DNA of 64,000 nucleotides, from contig NC_067196.1 of NCBI RefSeq assembly GCF_000699445.3, forward strand, positions 92,165,364 through 92,229,363. The letters run 5' to 3'. The position numbers and the translations under genes are program-made. Numbering within the stretch: position 1 is the stretch's first letter; every line of letters starts with the position of its first letter. The notes under the pieces were generated by a model. That model had not been told where the DNA came from, did not search any database, and saw only the letters and a list, made by a program, of their open reading frames with translations. This document shows, piece by piece, positions 36,701 to 46,656 of the stretch. This stretch comes from Schistosoma haematobium. Its lineage: Eukaryota > Platyhelminthes > Trematoda > Strigeidida > Schistosomatidae.

Positions 36701-38125
36701 AAAGTATTGTTCATTTCATATATCTGGTATTGAGCGTCTTGGATATTAGGCTGATGTCAATGGTTATAGACAAAATATGAGGCGACAAGTTTAACTTACA
36801 GTTTACCCATCCCCAAAATATCCCACACAATTGCGCACACTACTAGGTGCTTCTCGTTGCTGTTCACTTCTTATATCCGATTTTCTTTATCGTAAAATCT
36901 CACTACTTCGAGACTTGAGATATGTACTATGGACTGTGCATACATACTGTGAATGTACACAGAATAATCGATAACAGACTGTTACGGACACATATGCGGT
37001 AAAAATATTTGTGTACGGAATAGTGGACAGATAATATCAAGCATAAGTTTCCTCTGACTGTCAAATACTCTCCAAACATTGATATTCTATGATGAAATTA
37101 TTGCTATCTTAACCGCTGAAATACACTTCATGTGATGACTAGGGACTGGCTTCAAAATGGATTCCATGGAATTCTAGTTAGAAGCCGTGATCAGTGGATT
37201 TCATCTATGTGTGTTGTAATGCACTTACTCACTGAAGGCAATAGTGGACAGTCGCACAATACCGTGGATTAATTGAAATTAGACCGATGATGCTGCATTC
37301 GAATCTCACTGCTGGTGAGTTCCGTACTGTGACGAGACGACCGATTGACCCTTCCAGGTTCTCAATGGTGGTCTGACATTCATCGATTCCTGATCTCAAT
37401 CAAAAATATGACAATCTCCATAGCTCCACACTTATAACTTTTCAACTGATCAAATTATTTACCATCATACAATAGTTATTCACCACTTTGATTTCAGTCA
37501 ATACTCTTAATATTTCATTCTCTTAATTTTAAAGAAGGTGAAAACCAAATGATTCTATGAGTTAACGACCACTCAACTCACTCGAAATTAGATGGCGAAT
37601 GGTCACAGTGTTCATAGTGTTCATAGTTAGAGTGAGACTTTCTATGAATTGACAGTCAAATGAATTGTTTTCACGTCATTTTATATTTAGAAAAGTATCA
37701 ATGTTTTGTGAGATGAGAAATTCACTCATTTTACTTCCGTGAATGTATGTAGGTGAAGGTCAGTCACATAAGCACATCATTGGAATGCGATAAGTTCTAT
37801 TCTAATTAAGATTCATATTACGCCCACTATACAGCATACAATAAAGAGAATACCATATTGTTTGAATAACGAGATGAAATGAAATGGTAGACAACAACAA
37901 ACTATAATCAATGATGTTTCTGTAGACACTTGAGTTCAACAGAAATATGCTCATCAACTAAATGCTCAAATAATTTACACTGAGAATAGAAAATAGTAAA
38001 TTTTACTTTGAAAATTGTATATCAAGTAACAGAAATGATAGACGTTGGTGTTTTGTGGGTATTCAATCAGGTAAATCGGACAGAATTCGCAGTTTATCAA
38101 ATCTTATTCCTAAACGCAAGCTATT
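33796..38125 (+). repeat. Segmental duplication, right copy (about 4.3 kb)
   Basis: It matches 16868-21190 in direct orientation. It begins about 440 bases after the PLXDC-like stop codon. At its far end it carries 12-14 extra bases (TCAATCAGGTAAAT at about 38062) relative to the left copy, after which the two become more diverged and part near 38125. It contains an Sm-alpha remnant (34158-34338), a degenerate RTE (35013-36488) and the truncated SINE repeat (37120-37403). Confidence 0.9.
35013..36488 (+). pseudogene. RTE-type retrotransposon (family C), right copy
   Basis: It has the same structure as 18085-19560, with the same FADH box and most of the same stops. The block 35190-35530 differs from the left copy at about two dozen positions (for example NSPDGLQCKIVHRRQ against [15 protein letters not shown]), while the rest is nearly identical. 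Confidence 0.85.
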
Positions 38126-38273
38126 TAAAGGCCTTTGTATTATCAAGCGAATTCAAGAAAATCGATCAATCGCAATACATCATCTTGTTAGAAAGTGTGC
38201 AGCTGTTTTCATAATTGGTCTAGAGAGGCTGGTCATTAACTACCTACTGTCCTTTTACATAGAATACGATTAA
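38055..38273 (+). other. ORF of unknown significance across the duplication edge
   Basis: The 72-codon frame contains SDRIRSLSNLIPKRKLFKGL followed by CIIKRIQENRSIAIHHLVRK. It is not recognised. Part of it is present in the left copy (21144-21190) with several changes and a shifted frame, so it may be a remnant of an older exon or retroelement and is not a supported gene. Confidence 0.25.
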
Positions 38274-38584
38274 AGTGATTTGATAAACAATCACCTTAAA
38301 AACAGTAATAATAACGCATTCATAAATTTGGATGCTCACTATCTATGTAGTTATAACTATTTATTCATGTGTTCAATCCATCCATCAGAATCATCAAGTG
38401 GATGATAAGCTGTCATGTATGGACTATGGTTATGTTAACAGACTTTTCACTAGCCAATAGATGACCACCGATTAACGTTATTCCTATATTTCCCATAGTT
38501 TCGAACAATCTGTCACTCAACATCATTCTATTGTTGATGACTAAGTTGAATTATCTAAAACGTCTCAATCTTCATAGGCAAAGA

Positions 38585-38735
38585 TAGATAGTGGCTAGCA
38601 GTGGGATCCTGTTTGACGCACGTTTTATCCTATTTGGAACTCGTCAGCTGGATGTAACTGCATCTCATATTGACTGTTCACTCTGGGACTTGCGTCAAAC
38701 TCCATCGTATTATCCACTTAGCTAACAACATCTGA
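38585..38735 (-). repeat. Sm-alpha-type SINE with decayed hammerhead
   Basis: The minus strand has A-box TAGCTAAGTGGATAATACG near 38720, then GCAGTTACATCCAGCTGACG, AGTTCCAAATAGGATAAAAC, ACGTGCGTC, and GGATCCCACTGCTAGCCAC. The overall plan is that of Sm-alpha. The CGAAAC of the core is changed to TAAAAC and the B-box is lost. Confidence 0.75.
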
Positions 38736-38739
38736 TAGT

Positions 38740-41630
38740 CACTTGCTTGTACAATCAGGTGAAGTTTACACTCTCTTTTCTATTGTTTGTCTTAATCTTC
38801 TCAATAAGAAACTGATCACTTGCAGTATTAAACATCGATGGGAACACTCAAACGAACAATACAAAATGAACAAGAATAATAATAATAATAAGACAAATGA
38901 TTGAATAATGTACATTCAACCTGGAATATTGAAATAAACAATCTGTAATCCACTTATTTCAAGAAAAGATCACTGTGAGTTGGGACGAATGAATATTTGA
39001 AGGAGGAGATCATTGTTCAATATCACAGAAGTAGAGAAGAAATAGTTTCATTGTTTGCCAATAAGACAATTGCACTAAAACTCATTAAACAGTGTCTATG
39101 TTGATTCTTATGTATATCAGCGCAATTCAAATTGTTACATGTGTTTAGTTAGGTAGTTAGTTATGAAACAAGTTTACTCATAAAACGGTTTATTCAGTCT
39201 TTAGAAATGACTGCAAATGGATAGACGATTTGGTAATGAGAAATGAATTCCCAAGTGGATATTAACAAGAAATGGAAGTAATAAATTGTTCAAAGACAGA
39301 ATTGTGTTCTGAAACAGTTGAATATCTTAATTAAGTTATCCACTTGAACGAAGTTTAGTTTTAGCTCACATCATGAATTGACTTTCAGTTAAACAACTAT
39401 TGAAAAGTATGAAGTATTAGACAGATGTTTGGTGGTGATATGGAACTCTTAACGAATGAACAACTATGACTTCAGCAGGAGTCGATCTTAAGACCAGTAA
39501 TTTGATACCTTGTGATTTATATTCGTAAATTCAGTGTAATGGCGGTATTACGCAGTTGTCGTTCATTGCCACAGATGACCATTGCCAAGGTCATGATGAC
39601 GCACTCCTGACCTATTGCATACTTAGATGAAATAACAGTCCAATGCTGTTGAACTGAAATTAGCTTGTGATACAAACTAGTCAGTGAATAGTCATCACTA
39701 ACTTTTCGAACTAAAGTTTTATCATTTATTGAAGAATAAATGGTACCCTATAACTCGTTGTAAAAGAGAAGGTTTTCTGATTAAAAGTTCTCAATCTTAA
39801 TATTCCATGATCTACTTTAAAAACAAGCCAGAATTGTGACTGAATTTAAACTATTGTGCCCACTTACCAACAACTGGTGAGTTGCACATATACAAACCGG
39901 ATAAAGAAGTCATATCAGGCAATCCAGTGACCAAACAGCAGTATATAATCACCGATTCAAACATTGAAAACAGTAAATTCAGTGAGAAGATCTATTTCCA
40001 ACCAATTTATACGATGCAATTAGGAGTTCTATCTTCGAACATTTAGTCGACACGACCGACTTCATGAATCCACTTGTTGATTTTAAGAAAGTTTATAGAA
40101 TTCGTTCAAATCTATCAAGATTTATTCATGTTTAGGTTTTTTACTATTCATGAACTGAAGTGTATATTATCTTCATCTTACCATGTCCTTAGCCAATTAT
40201 TATTAATATTAGTCGTAAAATATATTTAAACTTCCCTTCCTACTCGCAAGCGGGGCCGAGAATTCAAAAGAAGCCATTTAAACGAATACCTCTGATGTTC
40301 TAGAGAAGATTCTGTTCATGAAATTTCAATCTAAACGGGATATATCTCCAGAGATCCTTAAAAGCCAAATGTTGAGATTTCTGTAAACAGCATTTATTTG
40401 AAGAAACTCGAGATTTTGTTTTCTGTTGCATATCTGATTCTTGGATATTTCGGGTATAAACTGATACTTTGATTTCTCTCAAGCTGAATCGATCAGCTTA
40501 CTTGCTCTCGTTCATCAGGATACGTTGTTTAGAAAAAACATATGCTTTCCGAAGAATGTGAGTTTGTCAACGACACTTTTGCTAAACACGAGGTCAGTTT
40601 TGGTTACATGTTCCCCGCCGAAATGTTTATTAAAGAATTATCTTCCTAATCCCAAGATGAAGCATGTAAAGAACCTACGAATTCATGGATGTCAATCTGA
40701 AATGTTCATCCTGAAACGAAATGTTCACTGAAGTTAGATGTGTAAATCAATGAATGCCAACAAAGTGCTCTAAATGTTTATCGTTCGTCGTCAATACTTG
40801 AAAGAATAGATAGGAATCATGTTGGACGTTAATCAGTTCGAATATCTTAGTTTCACAGAAGATCACTCGTGACCTAAATATCTCAATAATAAAATCTGAA
40901 CATATGAAGCTGAATGTTAATGAGAGCATCAGTACCACTAAAGATTACGAGTAGGCTTTCATGACGAATGCTAGCCAGCATGAAACTTGCGTCAAGAACG
41001 GTTTTCTATTTACCAAGTCCAACCAACTAACAACTCAACTACTTACACTAATAGTTATATCGATAAGATATAAATAAACCTCTTCTACTGAAAGACTAAT
41101 TAGGTTAAACATGAATTTGTGTTGGTCATTCACAGAACTCATCTGATCATTATGCACGATATCAATCATTAAGTCTACTTGATCATCATGCGCGTTTCAT
41201 CTTGATTACAGTTTAAAATTACAAAAACACTAATTCAGATAAATCAATAATAATCAAATAGAGATGAAGAAAAAAAGGAGAAAACTCAAAAATATCAATA
41301 AAGGGAATTAGGGACAAGGAAGTATGGGAGGGTGGACGAATCGTTTTTGCACGCAAACTTTGGACTTCAATTGGTGGATTGCCAGTGCCTAAGATTACGA
41401 CCCAACCACCATTCGATCGAATTCAACGCAATTAATTCTCTTTGTGAATTTAAATAAAGTATGAACAGTTATTGATGCACAATAGTATGTATTCATAATA
41501 TTTCGAGGTTTCTCGCCAGCTGCTTACAACCAAATTTGTATTAGAATTTCACATGGAGATAAGAAATAGTATGAAACAATTGACATAAATGAATGTAAAT
41601 GGTTGGAATGACAAAGGTTTACAAGAATAA
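38740..41630. other. Long AT-rich stretch without recognised genes
   Basis: The frames at 40300-40940 (60-68 codons) have no motif or convincing splice borders. A single CAAACTTCC-rich block at 40230 and short AAT runs at 38877 are the only simple-sequence features noticed. Confidence 0.45.

Positions 41631-41632
<2 letters not shown>

Positions 41633-41690
<58 letters not shown>
41633..41690. repeat. (AT)29 microsatellite
   Basis: 58 bases of uninterrupted AT. The apparent IYIYIY protein on both strands is an artefact of this repeat. Confidence 0.95.
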
Positions 41691-41693
<3 letters not shown>

Positions 41694-41696
41694 AGA

Positions 41697-43001
41697 GTTG
41701 TTTGAAGACCGGTGTCAGGCAAGGTTGCTTACTCTCACCCTTTCTCTTTCCCCTGGTGATCAGCTGGATCATGAAGACGTCAACATCTGAAGGGAAGCAC
41801 GGGATACAATGGACATCTAGGATGCAGTTGGACGATCTGGACTTCGCAGATGATCTGGCCCTTCTATCCCAAACGCAACAACGAATGCAGGAGAAAACGA
41901 CCAGTGTGGCAGCAGTAGGTCTCAATATACACAAAGGGAAAAGCAAGATTCTCCGATACAACACAGCATGCACCAATCCACTCACAGTTGATGGAGAAGA
42001 GGAGGAAGATGTAAAAACCTTTACATATTTGGGCAGCATCATTGATGAACACGGTAGATCTGATGCAGATGTGAAGGCCCGGATCGGAAAAACAAGAGCA
42101 GCACATCTACAACTGAAGAACATCTGGAACTCAAAACAACTCTCAACAAACACCAAAGTCACAATTTTCAATACAAATGTCAAGACAGTTCCACTGTATG
42201 GGGCGGAAACCTGGAGAACTACGAAAGCCATCATCCAGAAAATACAGGTGTTTATTAACAGTTGTCTACGCAAAATACTTCAGATCCGTTGGCCGGACAC
42301 TATTAGCAACAACCTACTGTGGGAGAGAACAAACCAGATTCCAGCGGAGGAAGAAATCAGGAAGAAGTGATGGAAGTGGATAGGACACACATTAAGGAAA
42401 GCACCCAACTGCATCACAAGACAAGCCCTCACATTGAATCCTGTTAGGATAGTCGGAAAAATATACCAATAATTATCGTGTTAAGTCTATGGTGGCCTTG
42501 GACCTTAAATGTACATTTCTTATTGGTTGATGTTCATTTCACTTGTTAAATATTTTGTAAATGTTGTTCTCTGTTTTATGGTACGATGTGGTTTGTTTGT
42601 TTGGTATATAAATAGAGTATGTTTGAAATATAATGATTCATAACTCAGAGGCTGTGACTTGTTTTCCTGACTCAACTGACTGGGACAGACTGCGAAGCGG
42701 GACCAATCAGGGCTCTAGGTCGTCCGTCTGTGTTTACGTGTCCACTGTCACCGAAGCGATCGATATAAACGCTGCTTATCAAAAACCTGCAGTCCACACC
42801 CGTTACAACAAATCCTCAAGGCTAAAGGAAAAGAGGAAGACCAAAGAACACATTACGCCGAGAAATGGAGATGGACATGAGAAAAATGAACAAGAATTGG
42901 ATTGAACTAGAAAAGAAGGCCCAGGACAGAGTGGGTTGGAGAATGCTGGTCAGCGGCCTATGCTCCATTAGGAGTAACAGGCGTAAGTAAGTAAGTAAGT
43001 A
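41697..43001 (+). pseudogene. RTE-type retrotransposon (family A), 5'-truncated, with target duplication
   Basis: The frame 41702-42370 encodes the second half of RT and the C-terminal region: TGVRQGCLLSPFLFPLVISW, the catalytic LDFADDLALLSQTQQR at 41845, FTYLGSIIDEHGRSDADVKA, and LYGAETWRTTKAIIQKIQVF. It ends in a stop where WKW is expected. After a nested solo LTR (42442-42810) the coding end resumes ([23 protein letters not shown]) and runs into the (TAAG)n tail at 42983-43001. The 12-bp repeat ATATATGCAAGA at 41685-41696 and 43002-43013 is the target duplication, so insertion hit the edge of the AT microsatellite. FADD is intact, which suggests a younger insertion than family C. Confidence 0.9.
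42442..42810 (+). mobile_element. Solo LTR (family L1), 369 bp, nested in RTE
   Basis: It starts TGTTAGGATAGTCGG and ends CGTTACAACA like the copy at 4466-4830, with the same TATATAAATAGAG motif. It is flanked by AATCC on both sides (42437-42441 and 42811-42815). It interrupts the RTE exactly, so it postdates that insertion. Confidence 0.92.
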
Positions 43002-43027
43002 ATATATGCAAGAAAAGGTCAGAGGTT

Positions 43028-45248
43028 ATTTAGTGTTAGAACTAAGAAAGCAATTAAGGATGGATGGTGTAATGGTTTAATGGAGTTATACATTGTGTGA
43101 TAATTTTAGAGGTAGTGAAGGATTCATGGAAATAAGCAGTGATAAAACAGATTACGTAATAATTGAATAGAGTTTGAAGAGTTAACCAAAATTCAAGAGG
43201 ATGAGTGGGCGGAAATGTGTGAATAAAAAGTTGGTTTACGAGTTCGGTAATGGGGGAGGAGGGGAATATAACACAAAAATAAATGTTTTAAAAATAATTA
43301 AAATTATGCAAATAGTCAACAAATAAAATATAAAATAAAATGGATTACCAGGGTAATAATAAGTTAACTACTGTCTCTTTCTGAATACATAAATCCGGTT
43401 TAAGTTTCCTTATCGCGATCGCTTCGGAAAAACGGAGAGCAATCGTACTGATAATTTTAAAAGTGTGCGGAATATTGGTGGTATACTCGGTGTCAAGTAA
43501 ATGCCGAGCTATTGCACTATTGAGAGCCCTAGTCCCTTTCAGCCTCAAGTATTTTGGAATATGCTTAGAAATGCGAACATGTACTCTTCTCTCAGTTCTT
43601 CCAATGTATATGCTATGGCACGTACATGTAAATTGGTAAATGCAATTGGAGCTACTGAGAAAAGAGGACTTGTCGATTTTAGTTTATTTGAGAGAGCAGT
43701 TCGTTTCCCATAACGTCGTCAGTTTAGCTGCTGGATAGGCCACTTTCAATGCGGAATTTATTCTGCGATTGATTATTCCGGTGACTTCATCTCCTTTGAA
43801 GCGCAAGTGTAGGAAGCAGTTTTTGTTTTCAACCGTATCATGCTTAACAGGAGGGTTGGTATTTGCATATTTGTTGATGAATTTCTCCGGACATGCATTT
43901 TCACGTAGGCAGTTGGTGATTATAGCAATTTCTTCTTCAAGGCATTCCTTTGAGCAGATTTTGCGTGCGCGGTCAAAAAGGTATCGTACAATACCCTTTT
44001 TATAACTTATAGGACAGAAGCTGTTATAATTGAGATAAACTCCACTCCAGGTATTTTTACGATGAATGTGTCTTTGTAATGTACCATCTGATGTTCGTCT
44101 AATTCCATTATCTAGGAAAAGGAATTTATCGTCGACCTCATGTTCCATAGTAAATTTTATATCTTTGTGTGCTTTATTAAATAGACTGAGTAAGTTGATA
44201 GTGTTTGTGATCGTTGCAGACAAGGAACGTGTCATCAATATATCTACAATAGAGTGTGGTACTATCGATTGTGTGCTTTTGTTCCAGGTCTCCCATAAAT
44301 ATGTCGGCCAGAATTGGGCCCAAAGTGCTGCCCATTGCTACTCCATCAATCTGGCGGTATAGAACATTGTTGAATTTAAATTGTATGTTTTTTGTGCACA
44401 AAAAAAGGAGCTGTTTAAATTAATGGATTGGTAAAGGCAGGAGTTCCGGATATTCACATATGATCTCTGCCGTTTCTTCCAAGGGGATATTTGTGAAGAA
44501 CGATGAGACGTCAAATGAAACCATTAATTTATCAGAAACATTAAGGTTATCAAGTTTTTGTACAAATTCGAAGCTATCTTTCAAACTGTAGGTTGCTAGT
44601 TTTTTGCGGATTAGTTCTAAGCATCTAGTCAGCCAGCTGGCAAGTTTTTGAAAGGGTGATTTGGTCATAGATAATATTGGTCTTATCCGGATGTCGGGTT
44701 TATGTGTTTTGCGTAGGCCATATAAGTATGGTAATTGTGATCGTTTTGGTTTGAGTTCGTTATATGTATGATAATCTATTAGATTTTTTTAAGAGTTCTC
44801 TCGACTTTTTTATAAGACGCTTCTCTGTCGCATCTGTTAGGTCTTTTTGGGTATTATTGATGACGAATCTAGTGGAGTCATTACTTTTAAGTTTAGAGAT
44901 AAGTTCCTTGGTGCATTCAATTTGGGACCAAAGAAATGTAACAGAATAGACACTGAGACGCAGTTTGCGTAATCTTAATTATTTTTAAAACATTTATTTT
45001 TGTGTTATATTCCCCTCCTCCCCCATTACCGAACTCGTAAACCAACTTTTTATTCACACATTTCCGCCCACTCATCCTCTTGAATTTTGGTTAACTCTTC
45101 AAACTCTATTCAATTATTACGTAATCTGTTTTATCACTGCTTATTTCCATGAATCCTTCACTACCTCTAAAATTATCACACAATGTATAACTCCATTAAA
45201 CCATTACACCATCCATCCTTAATTGCTTTCTTAGTTCTAACACTAAAT
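43028..45248 (-). mobile_element. Penelope-like element bounded by 274-bp inverted repeats
   Basis: The end repeats 43028-43301 and 44975-45248 are near-perfect reverse complements (ATTTAGTGTTAGAAC at one end, GTTCTAACACTAAAT at the other). Between them lies a minus-strand PLE coding remnant. Inverted terminal segments are a known feature of Penelope elements. No target duplication could be identified. Confidence 0.85.
43340..44940 (-). pseudogene. Penelope-like RT and GIY-YIG endonuclease, degenerate
   Basis: From high to low coordinates the minus strand reads SDKLMVSFDVSSFFTNIPLE near 44510, DGVAMGSTLGPILADIFMGD at 44330, the catalytic YCRYIDDTFLV at 44250, CPISYKKGIVRYLFDRARK at 43990, then the GIY-YIG core CIYQFTCTCHSIYIGRTERR near 43620 and the end KLKPDLCIQKETVVNLLLPW at 43345. 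Frameshifts separate at least four pieces and the N-terminus is absent. Confidence 0.85.
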
Positions 45249-45309
45249 GGAAAGTGATCGCTTGGTGCGGCCAATGTGATTTGTCCCATATGAGCAAGTA
45301 AATTCATAG

Positions 45310-46015
45310 ATGCACATTGGAGTATTACGTAACAACTGTAACTGAAAACATCAAGTTCTATATATACCCAGATATACATTGACTTGGGTGTCATTGCTGA
45401 CCAAAAATAAAAACTACTGCACGCTACCATGCAATAGCCGTCAAAGTTTTACAACCCTAAGGTCAATACGTAGGGCTTTTAGTCATGTCAACGCTAAAAC
45501 TTCTTTACTTTGTAAACAGTATTCGTGAGACATAAACTTGAGTACTGCATACAAGCGACTAGCCCCTGCTTGAAAAAAGGCAGTTAGATTTTGGAAAAGG
45601 TTCGGAGAACAACAACTAAGCTGATTTTCGGAACAGTGAAGCTCCCGTATGACGCTCCACTGGCTAAACTAAACATATTCCCCTTGTCATACCGAAGAAC
45701 CAGAGGTGACTTAATTACAGATTTCAAATTGCTTAGTGGTAAATTTGCACTTGTTATGCCCTCATTTTTTGTCTTCCAACAACAGAGAATTTACGAGGAC
45801 ACTCCAAAATGTTCACAAGCCCAGAATAAATTACTTGTCAGCTGACTGTCAATATTCCCTTCGAAACATAACTCAGTGGAATTCATTACCTCAACACTTA
45901 ATGGAAGCTTCATCTATCGACTCATTCAAAAGAAAGTTAGATCAACTGAGATATCATAATCGCCAGGACGAAAACAGGCCATCACACCTCCTGTCCTTTC
46001 AAACTTAGAGTGAAA
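45310..46015 (+). pseudogene. CR1-type retrotransposon 3' end
   Basis: The reading switches frame but gives VRHKLEYCIQATSPC at about 45530, the VRRTTTKLIFGTVKLPYDAP segment, LSYRRTRGDLITDFKLL, and WNSLPQHLMEASSIDSFKRK near 45880, ending in a stop at 46006. This is the same C-terminal order as in the CR1 element at 7333-7758. Confidence 0.8.
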
Positions 46016-46461
46016 CTAAAAGAATCATTAATTTCACCCCGTCGTGGTAAATTGAACCTATCAATTGTTCCATTCCATTATAAAATTTATATTTAACACT
46101 TCAAATACACATGATCGCCAGTTTTATTTCAATGAAATTGTATTATCTTTCATCTTGATCATTCATTTCTTTATTCTCAATTCTAATTAGATTGTCTTCA
46201 AATGAACTGTTCATGTGAGACCACTTCTGGAAATTAATCATTTTCTTATATACTACTAATAATAATGATAAGTAGTATTATCATTAATACTATATTATAT
46301 TATCACAACACATTACATAACAGAATACTCGTAATAATACAATTTAAAGCTGATTACTGGGAATCGTATTATTTTTATACCTTCGTATGTAACGTGATGT
46401 CTGACCAACTGTTCTCAAAAACATGTCACTAATACTTTTCTACATTTTTCAATATTTTCAG

Positions 46462-46560
46462 CCACTCTTGATGGAATTACTTGAAAAACGTGGTTATTAA
46501 GAGGATGACAGCTGGAGTCAATTGATCAGTGATGATGCTGATTTCTATCAAATAATTTAA
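46462..46560 (+). pseudogene. Possible host terminal exon with an internal stop
   Basis: After a good acceptor (TTTTCAATATTTTCAG) one frame reads PLLMELLEKRGY, TAA, then EDDSWSQLISDDADFYQII and a second TAA. The acidic segment after the first stop looks coding in the same frame. A CAA-to-TAA change would explain it, but this is an inference. No partner exon was identified. Confidence 0.3.
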
Positions 46561-46656
46561 GTCTTTCAACACTAAATTTATTGAATAATATGCTCAAACT
46601 ATCTAACTTAATGACTACCATACATTATTTGAGAATGAGTGAGTTAAATCATATTT

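Noticed and set aside
40525..40731. 68-codon ORF as a small gene
   Set aside because: The composition is that of random AT-rich sequence, with no domain and no promoter or polyadenylation context.
41599..41790. ORFs rich in alternating I and Y on both strands
   Set aside because: They are translations of the (AT)29 microsatellite joined to RTE sequence.
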